The notes beneath the pieces are model-generated. The model saw only the letters and a program-made list of their open reading frames with translations. It made no database searches and was not told the DNA's origin. DNA of 64,000 bases from Nostoc sp. 'Peltigera membranacea cyanobiont' N6 (GTDB lineage Bacteria; Cyanobacteriota; Cyanobacteriia; Cyanobacteriales; Nostocaceae): the NCBI RefSeq assembly GCF_002949735.1, contig NZ_CP026681.1, forward strand, positions 3,672,501 through 3,736,500, written 5' to 3'. Shown one piece after another: positions 19,310 to 28,457 of this stretch. A program made the translations under genes and the position numbers. Numbering within the stretch: position 1 is the first letter of the stretch; each line of letters opens with the position of its first letter.

Positions 19310-20053
19310 GCCTCTTCCTTTGTCAACCTGGTAAAATTTTCCCTTGGACACTGATGTTTGAAGCTTCCCACTGCTAGTCAGTATCCTTAGTTGTTTGGGA
19401 ACTTCTGACACACTTGCTATTTACAGGTGTGGGCAAACGCAGCGATTAAAGCTGGAACGATCGATTTGGACAAGGGGGTAATTCCCCGAATCGGGTACTC
19501 AGACAGCAGAAACCCACTATAGTCTTGATTTAAGAAGAATATACAGTTGAGATATTCCTGAGTTTTATCTACGTTCTTCATTTCCCCTCCAAAAAGCGCG
19601 TTAATTCGCTGACGCAGCTCTAGACGGTGTGTTTTAAATCCACCCGACTATTTAGATTCTCAGTGATATCTTTAGATATCCTAAGCCTGAGGGAACGATC
19701 CGTACCTTGTCGGTTTTGAATCAGAATCACTTCATTTTGCTGGATTATACTCACAAGCCAATTTCGTTTAAGGATTTTGTATAGGTTAAATACACAGAAG
19801 TTGATTGTGTGCAAAAGTTTAGCTCAACCTGTTTTGGCACGGTTAGTCATGTGTGGAGAGCATCCGCTTGTAGAGATTTGGAGGATGGCCAAGCCGATAA
19901 GATCGCGGAAAATTAGGCTTAGAAATTTTTTGTTCCTTCCTTTATCATTATGGCGCAAGCAAAATGTTTTTGAGGGAATAATATTACCATATTTTCCCTT
20001 CCTAGAGTTTTATTTTTTTTAGCACAACCGAATAAAAGAGATTAAAGCCTACT
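19310..20053. other. Long rpoB upstream region
   Basis: About 740 bp without a convincing gene between tatD and rpoB. Small frames here look accidental. The region should hold the rpo operon promoter and a long 5' leader; the 34-codon open extension upstream of rpoB may be an untranslated part. A candidate promoter is given separately. Confidence 0.6.
19744..19771 (-). promoter_or_regulatory. Candidate sigma-70-type promoter for the rpo operon
   Basis: On the minus strand a perfect TATAAT (19749-19744) follows TTAAAC (19771-19766) with a 16-bp spacer. The -35 match is weak. It would give a leader of about 430 nt before rpoB. Confidence 0.4.
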
Positions 20054-20839
20054 TTATATTGACAGACCGAATAGTTCACAGGCATTCTGGGTGGTTTGAT
20101 GGGCGATCGTTTCTACTGTTTCTTGACGCAGTTTAGCTACTTGCTCGGCTACATAAAGTACGTAGGCAGGCTCGTTCCGCCTCTCACCCCGTTTCGGAAC
20201 TGGGGCGAGAAATGGGCAGTCTGTTTCAATTAGTAGGCGATCGCTACTCACCATCGCAGCTGAGGATTGGATCGCTTTGGCGTTTTTGAACGTTACCGTC
20301 CCGCTAAAGCTGATGTAGAAGCCTAGATCGAGAAACCATTGAGTTTCTTCTGGCGTTCCTCCCCAGCAATGCATGACACCCCGCACTCTTTCTCCCTTTA
20401 GTTCGCACCATTTTTGCAACACTTTTCTGGTTGCTTCAGCAGCATCGCGGCAGTGGATAATTACTGGTAAGTTGAGAACAGAAGCGATCGCTAACTGTGA
20501 CTCAAATACCATCAGCTGATGCTCATAGTTATCAGCTTTGTAAAAATCCAGTCCCATTTCTCCAATTGCGACTACATTCGAGTCAGAACTAGCTAAAGTT
20601 TTGATTTTCTCGGCTGTTTCGCTATTCCATTTATCAGCATCTAGAGGGTGTAATCCCACGGCAAAGCTGATTTCGGGAAACTCGTGCGCTAGAGATTGAA
20701 TGCTGGCAAACTCCTCTGGGTGAACACAGGAATGTACTAAACGTACTACTCCTGCTTCTTGCCACCGCGATCGCACTGTTGCTAAATCTGGCTGAAAACT
20801 ATCAAAGTTAAGGTGAACGTGCGTATCTACCAGTTGCAT
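20054..20839 (-). CDS. tatD: TatD-family metal-dependent DNase
   Basis: A 261-residue TIM-barrel metallohydrolase. Metal ligands are visible in DTHVHLNF at the N-terminus, in the GEMGLDFYK block, in IIHCRDA and in ETDCPFLAPVPKRG. The family has 3'-5' exonuclease or deoxyribonuclease activity. The frame is open to 20908, but the upstream codons consist of the ATGACTAACGACAAAG spacer repeat, so ATG 20839 (MQLVDTHVHL) is preferred. It sits between rpsT and rpoB, all on the minus strand, an arrangement known in Nostoc-like genomes. Confidence 0.9.
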   Translation of the reverse strand: MQLVDTHVHLNFDSFQPDLATVRSRWQEAGVVRLVHSCVHPEEFASIQSLAHEFPEISFAVGLHPLDADKWNSETAEKIKTLASSDSNVVAIGEMGLDFYKADNYEHQLMVFESQLAIASVLNLPVIIHCRDAAEATRKVLQKWCELKGERVRGVMHCWGGTPEETQWFLDLGFYISFSGTVTFKNAKAIQSSAAMVSSDRLLIETDCPFLAPVPKRGERRNEPAYVLYVAEQVAKLRQETVETIAHQTTQNACELFGLSI

Positions 20840-20996
20840 TCTTTGTTCTTTGTCGTTAGTCATAAAATTGTTAGTTAGCTCCGATAGCGCGATCGCAACT
20901 AAGGACAAATGACCATCTAGGTGAATCTTTCTCCTGTGCTAATCGCTACGCGATCGACAAAACAGCAAGAGTTAAAGCACCCCACCACTTGATTTC

Positions 20997-21118
20997 AATT
21001 GGCAAAACCAGTTTCTAATGGAGCAGCCCTGCTGTAGTTCGGTTAAAACGAATAGAGCAAGGGTGTGGAAACTCTCTAGACTACACTAGCTTTACATGAG
21101 CAACTGGTTTTGCCAATT
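20997..21118. repeat. Foldback element with perfect 17-bp inverted ends
   Basis: The ends AATTGGCAAAACCAGTT (20997-21013) and its exact complement (21102-21118) enclose 88 bp. The interior can also pair: GTTTC with GAAAC and CCCTGCTGTAGTTCG with a near-complement at 21050-21064. The result is one long imperfect hairpin of about 122 bp between tatD and rpsT. It resembles a miniature inverted-repeat element; no target duplication is obvious. Confidence 0.75.
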
Positions 21119-21188
21119 ACTACAACTTTAAGAAAGGTCCTAACTCAGTGGTTAACTAAGTTAGAAGAGCGCACTGCCTTACCAATGA

Positions 21189-21488
21189 CTATTGAGCGGC
21201 TGTTTGAGTTAAGGGCTTTAGTTTATGAGCCAATCTTGACTTTTTCCTTGCCCCATTGTTGGCGTGAAGGACACCCCGTTTGACTGCTTTATCGATTTTG
21301 CCGTAAGCTTCGGATAAGCGAGCCTCTGCTTCTTGTTGTAATTCTGGGCTAGGATTAGCTGCATAGACAGCTACAGCATTAGTGTATTTCTTCATCAGCG
21401 TCTTAACTGCTGATTTGTAAGCTTTATTACGCAGTCGGTTACGTTCTGCGATTTGGGCACGCTTGAGAGCAGACTTTGTATTCGCCAC
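21189..21488 (-). CDS. rpsT: 30S ribosomal protein S20
   Basis: A 99-residue protein starting from GTG 21488, giving VANTKSALKRAQIAERNRLR, the canonical S20 N-terminus. The frame is open to 21521, but those codons (MYILIVFLELT) are not S20-like. Basic helical composition and length match the family. S20 binds 16S rRNA early in 30S assembly. It is upstream of tatD on the same strand, separated by about 350 bp that contain a 122-bp foldback. Confidence 0.95.
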   Translation of the reverse strand: MANTKSALKRAQIAERNRLRNKAYKSAVKTLMKKYTNAVAVYAANPSPELQQEAEARLSEAYGKIDKAVKRGVLHANNGARKKSRLAHKLKPLTQTAAQ

Positions 21489-21869
21489 AGTCAATTCCAA
21501 AAATACTATTAATATGTACACACACTACTAGACTTACTAATATAGCATCCAAATTGCCAATGTTATAATTTCCTAAAAAAATTCTGCGATTGGACAATAG
21601 TTTTTCTTCTCTTACTTCCTTCTGTCGTCAATTTAGGAAATGCGTTAAAATAGAGCGAATCCAATACAACCGTTACCCTAACTCATCAACTACCTGATAA
21701 AGCGGTGTGACTGCCAATGTAATCTATCCTGAATTTAGGATGTATTGTCAGAGGCAAAAAACTGTAAACAGCTAAATTTCAGGGTTTTCAAAGTATAGAA
21801 GCGATATAGTATCGTGTCTGTACACACATTAACTACTGAGAAGTTAGGAAAATAAGTAAAAATTATACT

Positions 21870-22130
21870 CAGACCCTACCCCCTGTAAATCTAGGGGATT
21901 GGATGTGCAAACACACCACCTGCACCCCGAAAGGAGTGAGGGAAAGGGCGTAAGGGAAGTAGGAAATTGGCACACCCACTTCCTGCTGCTAGCCTGCTAA
22001 GGGTTGTCGGACTGAGGAATTAAGTTGCCTTCTCAAGGAAACCATCTGTTGGCAGTCTTGAGAGTATCAAAAAAATCCAGGTTAAGCTAGAGAAGAGAAT
22101 TAGAGTCAGCTTGCACACCCCAGTGGGTCA
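21870..22130 (+). ncRNA. Structured non-coding stretch upstream of hisD
   Basis: No reading frame fits here, but hairpins are dense. CCCCT (21890-21894) pairs with AGGGG (21892-21897 region), CACCCC-GAAA-GGAGTG forms a tetraloop hairpin near 21923-21938, GGAAGT pairs with ACTTCC near 21955-21983, and TCTCAAG near 22031 pairs with CTTGAGA near 22057. TGTGCAA at 21904 is complementary to TTGCACA at 22111, closing a domain of over 200 nt. It could be an independent RNA (a 6S-like RNA was considered) or a hisD leader. I cannot name it. Confidence 0.4.
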
Positions 22131-22187
22131 AGAGCAATACTAAATCTCAGGTGTGAATATTATAATTATTGGCATTGTCCTTACTCC

Positions 22188-23489
22188 ATGCTGCGAATCA
22201 TCACTCAGCAGGCAGACGTTAGAGCAGAACTGCAACGGATCTGCGATCGCACCCATGACGAACAGGTGCTTCACAAAGAAGCAACGGTACGCGAAGTTTT
22301 GCAAGCAGTAAAGCGCCAAGGCGACAAAGCTGTATTGCATTACACAGCCGAATTTGACAAACAAACCCTGAAAGCAGAAGAACTTCGAGTTAAAGGCTCG
22401 GAACTAGATGCAGCCTATCAGCAGGTGTCAAAAGAGTTGTTGGGCGCACTTCGGCTAGCTTGTCGCCAAATTGAAGCGTTTCATCGTCAGCGAGTCCCAA
22501 AAAGCTGGGTACACTTTGGCGACGATGAAGTAGTGCTAGGCAAACGCTACACCCCCGTCGATCGAGCGGGGTTGTATGTGCCTGGTGGCCGTGCAGCCTA
22601 TCCCAGTACAGTGCTGATGAATGCAATTCCGGCTCGTGTTGCTGCTGTACCCCATATAGTGATGGTGACACCACCAGGCCCAGGGGGTGCAATTAACCCA
22701 GCAGTCTTGGTAGCTGCCCAAGAAGCAGGAGTACAAGAAATTTATCGCATTGGGGGCGCACAAGCGATCGCTGCTTTAGCTTATGGCACAGAAACGATCC
22801 CGAAAGTGAATGTGATTACTGGGCCTGGTAACATTTATGTCACCCTAGCGAAAAAACTTGTCTATGGCACCGTTGGTATTGATTCTTTGGCAGGCCCTAG
22901 CGAAGTGCTGGTGATTGCCGATGAAACCGCAAATCCGGTGCATGTAGCTGCTGACTTGCTAGCCCAAGCCGAACACGATCCAATGGCGGCAGCAATTTTG
23001 CTGACGACAGATGCGGCTTTGGCGAAAAACGTGCAATTAGCCTTGGAAAGGCAGTTAGTAGATCATCCACGGCGAATAGACACAGAAAAAGCGATCGCTC
23101 ATTATGGGTTGATTGTCCTTGTGGAATCCCTCGAAGCAGCAGCAGAACTCTCAAATGAATTTGCTCCCGAACACCTGGAATTAGAAGTCAAAGACCCTTG
23201 GGCACTATTACCACAGATTCGCCACGCTGGGGCAATCTTTTTGGGTTACTCCACACCAGAAGCTGTGGGAGACTATTTGGCAGGGCCTAATCACACCTTG
23301 CCAACTTCTGGCGCTGCCCGCTATGCCTCGGCGTTAGGGGTTGAAACCTTCCTGAAACACTCCAGTATTATTCAATACTCCCAAACAGCGCTGCAAAATG
23401 TAGCTGGGGCTATTGATGTGCTAGCAACGGCAGAAGGCTTACCTTCTCATGCCGATTCAGTCCGCCGCCGAGTTCAGCAAGAAGAGTGA
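22188..23489 (+). CDS. hisD: Histidinol dehydrogenase
   Basis: A 433-residue enzyme that catalyses the last two steps of histidine synthesis (histidinol to histidine with two NAD). Family marks include YVPGGRAAYPSTVLMNAIPA, the nucleotide region KVNVITGPGNIYV, the block SLAGPSEVLVIADETAN with the following AEHDP zinc region, and LPTSGAARYASALG near the C-terminus. Full length. The ATG at 22188 is preceded by about 700 bp of non-coding DNA from rpsT, which is unusual. No other his gene is adjacent. Confidence 0.95.
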   Translation: MLRIITQQADVRAELQRICDRTHDEQVLHKEATVREVLQAVKRQGDKAVLHYTAEFDKQTLKAEELRVKGSELDAAYQQVSKELLGALRLACRQIEAFHRQRVPKSWVHFGDDEVVLGKRYTPVDRAGLYVPGGRAAYPSTVLMNAIPARVAAVPHIVMVTPPGPGGAINPAVLVAAQEAGVQEIYRIGGAQAIAALAYGTETIPKVNVITGPGNIYVTLAKKLVYGTVGIDSLAGPSEVLVIADETANPVHVAADLLAQAEHDPMAAAILLTTDAALAKNVQLALERQLVDHPRRIDTEKAIAHYGLIVLVESLEAAAELSNEFAPEHLELEVKDPWALLPQIRHAGAIFLGYSTPEAVGDYLAGPNHTLPTSGAARYASALGVETFLKHSSIIQYSQTALQNVAGAIDVLATAEGLPSHADSVRRRVQQEE

Positions 23490-23603
23490 TTTGGAATGGT
23501 TAAGTTTTTACTAATACTATTGACAAAAGTCACTCTATCAGTAGCGAGTCAAAGTTTGGATGGCGATGTCTGAGGACAAGTCGCTACCCTGCTTAAGCCT
23601 TTT

Positions 23604-23635
23604 GGCGGGCATCTACAAATTAGGCATTGCCCGCC
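23604..23635. terminator. Hairpin downstream of hisD
   Basis: GGCGGGCA pairs with TGCCCGCC across a 16-base loop, 115 bp beyond the hisD stop. There is no T run, so the terminator role is uncertain. The 360-bp gap between hisD and the stress-protein gene holds nothing else recognisable. Confidence 0.4.
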
Positions 23636-23849
23636 TAATCCACTGACTTATTAAGGAAAGAGTTATCTGTGTAATAAGCTAGCAAGCACGCCCTAATGTC
23701 AAAGTTGGTGAAACCGATTTATGGCATAGCCTCCAATACATAAACTAAATAATCAGATGGGAAACAATTTAGTGTAACTGCCAACAAGTTTTACTCCAGT
23801 TTTACTACATACTTATTTAAGGGGTCTACTCTTATAGGAGACGAGAGCG

Positions 23850-24275
23850 GTGCTAAAGAATATTTTGGTAGCTCTAGATGGTTCGGAAATTGGAGAACGA
23901 GTAATTCAGAGTTTAGATAATTTGGCGTTGTCAAAAGATACCAAGATTATTCTCTGTCATGTATTTCCCACGCCAGAGTCAGAGATGGAAGTACCCGCAG
24001 ATCGTCCTCAAGCAGAGTCCCCAACATTTTCTTATTTTCAGCTTGAAAAACAGTTGCAATCCTATCAGGAAAAATTATCAGTCACAAGTGAGTTAGAATT
24101 GGTAACTGGCGATCCTGCCGAAGAAATCATTCGTCTTGCCAATATTTACAAAGCTGACTTAATCCTAATTGGTAGTCGGGGGTTGATTGGGATGAAGCGA
24201 ATTGTCCAGCGTTCTGTTAGCAGTCAAGTTGTAGAAGAAGCGAATTGTTCGGTGTTGGTGGTAAAGCCGAATTAA
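23850..24275 (+). CDS. Universal stress protein, UspA family
   Basis: A 141-residue single-domain Usp protein starting at GTG 23850, with TAGGAGA eight bases upstream. The N-terminal ILVALDGSEIGERVI and C-terminal SVLVVKPN strands are typical. The ATP-binding signature is usually G-x2-G-x9-G-S. Here it reads GSRG, nine residues, then RS, so the third glycine is replaced by arginine. That suggests weak or absent nucleotide binding. The role in stress survival is inferred from the family only. Monocistronic. Confidence 0.85.
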   Translation: MLKNILVALDGSEIGERVIQSLDNLALSKDTKIILCHVFPTPESEMEVPADRPQAESPTFSYFQLEKQLQSYQEKLSVTSELELVTGDPAEEIIRLANIYKADLILIGSRGLIGMKRIVQRSVSSQVVEEANCSVLVVKPN

Positions 24276-24546
24276 AATCAGGTAAAAGCAAATCAGACGA
24301 GCGTGCTGTGACTATAACCCCAGTAGTTACTAAACGACTTACCTCTGAATTTCAATTTTTCGTTTACCATCGTGCGAATTGTCAGGTGACTCAAAACCAA
24401 AAATACTATCAAGTATCCAGAAGATTTATCTGTGCTGGTAAATATTATGGTCAGTATTATTTCTGGTTCTGGAACTGGAGACTGGGGACGCAAAGAATAA
24501 CCAATGCCCCATGCCCCAATTCTCATTCCCTTCATCTCCAGTTAAT

Positions 24547-24933
24547 TCAACGTCCTTGAGTTGCCAGAAATTGACGCAAGCTCAACAAACTCAAAGTTTG
24601 ACCCAAATTCAAGGGCAAAAGTGAAACTCCTTCCAAGCGGGATTGTACCCAACCTTCTCCCCAGTACCATTCGTGAAACCCGTCAATACCTCCACTGAGT
24701 AGCAAACGGAGACAGTTGGATTTTACAACCTCTACTTGATGATGAATCGAGACTGGCCCAGTCCAGGTTGTAAACTGAAATCCAGGAAGCAGTTCTTCTG
24801 GCATTCCTGGTGCAAAGCGTTGCCCTAAGAGCCATTTTTCTAGTTGTACCGGATGCAGCAGACTGTCACGAATTGCATCTGTTGGCGCTTCAATTTCGAT
24901 CCGCAGTTGGCTTTGTTGAAAATTACCCAGCAT
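24547..24933 (-). CDS. SRPBCC-like conserved protein
   Basis: A 128-residue protein with alternating strands and a final helix, fitting the START/SRPBCC helix-grip fold. Cues are LRIEIEAPTDAIRDSLLHPVQLEKWL at the start and a tryptophan-rich DGFHEWYWGEGWVQSRLEG middle. It is found in cyanobacteria as an uncharacterised protein. No catalytic residues can be assigned. It is convergent with the stress-protein gene and divergent from hslO. Confidence 0.6.
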   Translation of the reverse strand: MLGNFQQSQLRIEIEAPTDAIRDSLLHPVQLEKWLLGQRFAPGMPEELLPGFQFTTWTGPVSIHHQVEVVKSNCLRLLLSGGIDGFHEWYWGEGWVQSRLEGVSLLPLNLGQTLSLLSLRQFLATQGR

Positions 24934-25139
24934 TTTTCTAAGATTGCCTAAAAGTGAGACATCGCTATTTCTAATATTGCAAATAGTTTTTGTGATTAGT
25001 CATTAGTCCTTTGTCCTTTGCAAATAACCAATGATCAATGACAGCCGTTTATTTGCTTAACACTCCACTACGTTACTTTTCTTGCAGCAGAGAACTTAGA
25101 ATATAAAAAGTGAACTTGTTAAGAAATGTAAGGTTATTC

Positions 25140-26045
25140 ATGGCGGATCAGTTAATTCGTGCAACAGCAGCCGAAGGTGGAATTCGTGCCGTAGGTGCGA
25201 TCGCCACACGTTTAACAGAAGAAGCACGGCAGCGCCACAAACTTTCTTATGTGGCAACGGCAGCACTGGGACGGACTATGGTGGCGGGCTTGTTGATGGC
25301 TTCGAGTATGAAGCGACCTGGGTCAAGGGTTAATGTCCGGGTAAAAGGCGATGGGCCTTTGGGCGGCATATTGGTAGATGCAGGCTTAGATGGTACGGTA
25401 CGCGGGTATGTGGGGAATCCATCTGTAGAATTGCCTCCCAATGCCAAAGGCAAACTAGATGTTGGTGGTGCAGTGGGTGGTGGCTACCTCTACGTTGTGC
25501 GGGATGTTGGTTATGGTTATCCTTACTCCAGTACGGTGGAACTAGTTTCTGGCGAAATTGGCGATGATGTGGCTCATTATCTGGTGAATTCCGAACAAAC
25601 ACCTTCAGCTTTAGTTTTAGGTGTGTTTGTGGGAGCAGGCGGAGTAACTGCGGCTGGAGGATTACTAATACAAGTGTTACCAAAAGCTGCCAGAGATGAA
25701 GCCCTAGTAGAAACCTTGGAATCACGGGTCGCTAGTCTGGCAGGATTTACGCCATTGTTGCAAGCTGGGAAGAATTTGACTGAAATCTTTACCGACCTCT
25801 TGGGCGATATGGGACTGCAAATCTTTCCCGAACGGCAAATGCTGCGCTTCCACTGTGGTTGTTCTTTCGATCGCGTTTTGGGGGCACTCAAAATTTTGGG
25901 AGAGGCCGAACTGCAAGATATGATTGTTAAAGATGATGGTGCTGAAGCAACTTGCGACTTTTGTGGCAATGTTTACCAGGCAAGTAGCGAGCAGTTAGCT
26001 CAACTAATTGCTGATTTGCAAGCTGAATCTACTGTTTCAGGATAA
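25140..26045 (+). CDS. hslO: Redox-regulated chaperone Hsp33
   Basis: A 301-residue Hsp33. The zinc/redox switch near the C-terminus is complete: CGC in FHCGCSFDRV and CDFCGN about 32 residues later (CxC and CxxC). The N-terminal MADQLIRATAAEGGIRAVG identifies the true start at ATG 25140, with TAAGG upstream; ten earlier codons from a GTG at 25110 are unlikely to be used. Hsp33 is a cytosolic holdase switched on by oxidation of the four cysteines. It stands alone. Confidence 0.95.
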   Translation: MADQLIRATAAEGGIRAVGAIATRLTEEARQRHKLSYVATAALGRTMVAGLLMASSMKRPGSRVNVRVKGDGPLGGILVDAGLDGTVRGYVGNPSVELPPNAKGKLDVGGAVGGGYLYVVRDVGYGYPYSSTVELVSGEIGDDVAHYLVNSEQTPSALVLGVFVGAGGVTAAGGLLIQVLPKAARDEALVETLESRVASLAGFTPLLQAGKNLTEIFTDLLGDMGLQIFPERQMLRFHCGCSFDRVLGALKILGEAELQDMIVKDDGAEATCDFCGNVYQASSEQLAQLIADLQAESTVSG

Positions 26046-26199
26046 AGTATAAAATAGCACTGTTTTTTGAGATTGATAATGCTACTCTGTGGAGAGAGAT
26101 AATCAAAAAAGTAGCTTTTTAATCATGAGAAAGTTACTATGTCAACAATGGAATTATCGACCTAAAACAGAGCGCTATTCAATTATTTTGGTGTGAGAG

Positions 26200-28299
26200 A
26201 TGACAGAGCGGGATATTCCAGACAGTTGGTCTTCAGCCAGTGGAAGAAAGCCAGATCAAAACAAAAGATTATCCCGAACAGAGCAATTCGGTGAAACTCA
26301 ACCATTTGATGTCCCAGCTACTGGTTCTACCTCCAAGTCAGTGAAGCGGCGAAAAAAAAACCATCGGGAAGGATTACCTATAAATAGTAATTCAGAAGAA
26401 ACTGCCCAACTCAGTAGTACTTCTGGGAAATGGCCACGCTGGATGAAAAGCTGGACATTATGGCTAGTACTACTATTGTTGATTCCCGGCAGTGTAGGAT
26501 TTTTGGCAATGGCAATGCTGTTAAAGTTGCCAGCTGCTCCTAATTGCCCCTCGATTTTCTGGCCCCTAGCTAGTGCTTCTGTCCGGCTACACTGTGCTCA
26601 ATTGGCGGCTTCTAAGCAGACAGTAAACGACCTATTGCAAGCGATCGCTCTGGTGAAGCAACTACCACAAAATCACCCGTTGCATGGAGAAATCGATCGT
26701 TTCATTGAAGAATGGTCGCGGGATATTTTGAAGCTAGCCGATCAAAGTTTCCAAACAGGAAATTTAGAGGAAGCGATCGCTACTGCTCGTCAGATACCCG
26801 AAGATGTGGCAGCTTATAAATTAGTCGATGAACAAGTTGACAAATGGCAGTCAATTTGGTCAAAGGCTGAAGCCACATACAACGGTGCGATCGCAGAAGT
26901 AAAGGAACGACGCTGGCAATCGGCCTTCATGTTATCCGCCAAAATGCTGCGCGTAGACAATCAATTCTGGGCGGGTACTAAATACGACCAATTGAATCGT
27001 CTAATTGCCACAGCGCGGGAAGATGGCGATAAGTTAGGAAAAGCTGAAAGTTTAGCAAACAGCAAAGTTGTCGATAATTTACTGGAAGCCATCAAGCTAG
27101 CTGAATCCATTGGGCAGGAAAGTTACCTTTATCAAAAAGCTCAGGAAGCGGTTCCAGTTTTTGGACGCAAAATGCTGGAATTGGCACAGGCAAAACTAGA
27201 CAAGCGGGATGCCGATGAAGCCCTGAATATTGCTCGACAAATTCCCGAAAGTGCGAAACTACAGGGCGAAACAGATGACTTTATCGCCATAGCTGACGCG
27301 AAAAGAAGTGCTTGGATAGGTAATGTTTCTGGTTTAGAGGCTGCGATCGCTCAAGCGCAACAAATCGATCCTTCCAGACCAGTGTATAACGAAGCACAGC
27401 AACTAATTGCTCGTTGGCAGTTGGAAATTGAAGATGTTGCCCATCTGGAAAAAGCCAGAATATTGGCTAGTCAGGGAACAGTCCCTAATTTAACAGCAGC
27501 GATCGCTCAAGTGGAACTCATCCCTGCTAATAACCCTAGAGGCGCAGAAGCTAGGCAAGAGATCGGTCGCTGGAATGCCCAGGTGGAGACAATTGAAGAC
27601 CAACCTTACTTAGACCGCGCCGAACAGATAGCAATATTTGATGATATTAACTCCTTGCAAACTGCGATCGCTCAAGCCAGCGAAATTCGTAGAGGTCGGG
27701 CATTATATCCAGAAGCACGGAAAAAAATTCGTACTTGGGTAGGGAAAATTCAGCGAATTCAAGACCAACCCTACTTGGATCGAGCACAAGAACTGGCTCA
27801 GAGTGGAAATCTCACCGCCGCCATTAGCGCAGCCCAACAAATTGCCTCGTCGGGAAGGGCGCTTTCACAAGAAGCACAAGCTGCGGTAAATGACTGGGAA
27901 GGTCAAATCCGCACTAAAGAAAACTGGAAAAAAGCCCAGGAAGTGGGCGCGGCTGGCACGCCAGAAGCTTTGGTTGAAGCAATACGGCTGGCAGATCGGG
28001 TTTCAAACAATAGTATCTTACGTATGGATGCGAATCTGGCTATCGACCAATGGAGTCAGCAATTGTTAGAAATAGCCCGCTCTCAAGGTCAGTCTGATAT
28101 TGCCAGAGGGATTGACATTGCCAAATCGATTCCACGCGGTAGTGCTGCTTACAGTGCGGCGCAAGAGCAAATTAAGACTTGGCAAGACTTTCTGAATCCT
28201 CAACCTCAACCTGAACCTAAGCCTCAGCTTCAGCCTCAACCTCAGACTGAATCTCTACCATTTCCTCAATCAACGACTAATACTACTGATGGGCAGTAA
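26200..28299 (+). CDS. Membrane-anchored helical-repeat protein, function unknown
   Basis: A 699-residue protein. Residues 1-80 are polar and basic, and 85-109 form one transmembrane helix. The rest is a series of roughly 55-residue helical repeats with recurring AIAQA-x2-I, GRALYPEA and DQPYLDRAEQ/DRAQE elements. The last 30 residues are Pro/Gln/Glu-rich (alternating PQPQ, PEPK). The topology suggests a cytoplasmic N-terminus and an extracytoplasmic repeat domain, or the reverse. The family appears restricted to cyanobacteria, and I do not know a function. The repeated units resemble TPR geometry without its consensus. Confidence 0.6.
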   Translation: MTERDIPDSWSSASGRKPDQNKRLSRTEQFGETQPFDVPATGSTSKSVKRRKKNHREGLPINSNSEETAQLSSTSGKWPRWMKSWTLWLVLLLLIPGSVGFLAMAMLLKLPAAPNCPSIFWPLASASVRLHCAQLAASKQTVNDLLQAIALVKQLPQNHPLHGEIDRFIEEWSRDILKLADQSFQTGNLEEAIATARQIPEDVAAYKLVDEQVDKWQSIWSKAEATYNGAIAEVKERRWQSAFMLSAKMLRVDNQFWAGTKYDQLNRLIATAREDGDKLGKAESLANSKVVDNLLEAIKLAESIGQESYLYQKAQEAVPVFGRKMLELAQAKLDKRDADEALNIARQIPESAKLQGETDDFIAIADAKRSAWIGNVSGLEAAIAQAQQIDPSRPVYNEAQQLIARWQLEIEDVAHLEKARILASQGTVPNLTAAIAQVELIPANNPRGAEARQEIGRWNAQVETIEDQPYLDRAEQIAIFDDINSLQTAIAQASEIRRGRALYPEARKKIRTWVGKIQRIQDQPYLDRAQELAQSGNLTAAISAAQQIASSGRALSQEAQAAVNDWEGQIRTKENWKKAQEVGAAGTPEALVEAIRLADRVSNNSILRMDANLAIDQWSQQLLEIARSQGQSDIARGIDIAKSIPRGSAAYSAAQEQIKTWQDFLNPQPQPEPKPQLQPQPQTESLPFPQSTTNTTDGQ

Positions 28300-28411
28300 T
28301 TCCTTATTAAAGATTAAAACCTTTTAATTCAGCATTTTCAAAGGGTATATCAGGGATGCTGGGGTGTAAAAAGAAACTTTCTTCAATGTGTCTCACAACA
28401 TTTTTTAAGTA

Positions 28412-28437
28412 GGGTAGCATAGCTAGCTGTGCTACCC
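28412..28437 (-). terminator. Hairpin between convergent genes
   Basis: GGGTAGCA pairs with TGCTACCC across a 10-base loop that is itself palindromic (TAGCTAGCT). On the minus strand it is followed, two bases later, by a T-rich run. It lies between two convergent genes and mainly serves the minus-strand reductase gene. Confidence 0.65.
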
Positions 28438-28457
28438 CACGAATATTTATTCCCCCA

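Noticed and set aside
19310..19411. N-terminal extension of RpoB by 34 residues
   Set aside because: ATG 19309 has the strong ribosome-binding site and the canonical N-terminus; the extension is unlike RpoB.
21870..22130. RNase P RNA, tmRNA, SRP RNA or cobalamin riboswitch upstream of hisD
   Set aside because: The conserved boxes I know for these RNAs are not present; only general structure is visible.
23604..23635. Firm rho-independent terminator for hisD
   Set aside because: The stem is good but the loop is long and no T run follows; kept only as a low-confidence hairpin.
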